Below are positions 6,104-6,104 of a stretch of 6,104 nucleotides of DNA, piece after piece (the stretch's first letter is position 1; each line of letters begins with the position of its first letter). Source of the DNA: Acidobacteria bacterium AH-259-L09 (GTDB taxonomy: Bacteria; Acidobacteriota; UBA6911; RPQK01). Location of the stretch: the NCBI GenBank assembly GCA_027717875.1, contig JALLOL010000157.1:1-6104 (forward strand), in the 5' to 3' direction. The translations under genes were made by a program, and so were the position numbers. The notes below the pieces were generated by a model. The model made no database searches. It was not told where the DNA came from and saw only the letters and a list, made by a program, of their open reading frames with translations.

Positions 6104-6104
6104 G

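Overview
The window carries four genes, all on the + strand. In order they are a sensor histidine kinase (its 5' end is cut by the left edge), an OmpR/PhoB-type response regulator, a secreted TPR plus beta-propeller protein, and a secreted di-haem cytochrome c peroxidase/MauG-family protein whose stop codon is one base from the right edge. The two signal-peptide proteins, the periplasmic c-type cytochrome and the periplasmic sensor region point to a Gram-negative bacterium. The TPR-PD40 protein, with its 'ELWVMENFLP'-type C-terminus, and the MauG/CCP protein are typical of Acidobacteriota or a similar soil/environmental lineage. That placement is inference from family flavour, not from a marker gene.

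Layout: 2-1903 is the kinase (no start codon visible). 1896-2579 is the response regulator, which overlaps the kinase by 8 bases and is probably translationally coupled to it. 2580-2790 is a 211-base intergenic region with a degenerate GCACGAA-type short repeat, a row of TTGAC direct repeats, a possible -10 and a good ribosome binding site. 2791-4923 is the TPR-propeller gene. 4924-5080 is a 157-base gap with a strong GC-rich hairpin followed by a second TTGAC row with exact 11-base spacing. 5081-6103 is the di-haem peroxidase.

The most interesting signal is regulatory. Both genes downstream of the two-component pair are preceded by tandem TTGAC elements repeated every 10-11 bases, which is the usual geometry of OmpR/PhoB-family binding sites. 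The simplest reading is that the kinase/regulator pair controls the two exported proteins beside it: a periplasmic signal sensed by a TPR-containing sensor domain would control a periplasmic propeller protein and a periplasmic haem peroxidase. None of the individual protein families is new. The proposed local circuit and its operator pattern are what deserve testing.

Base composition is uneven. The kinase/regulator region and the TPR part of the third gene are near 45-53% GC in the stretches counted by hand. Most counted stretches between about 3.1 and 5.85 kb are about 58-75% GC, with at least one dip to 52%. The last 150 bases of the peroxidase return to about 52%. The shifts fall inside genes, suggesting a mosaic history or, less interestingly, an assembly join.
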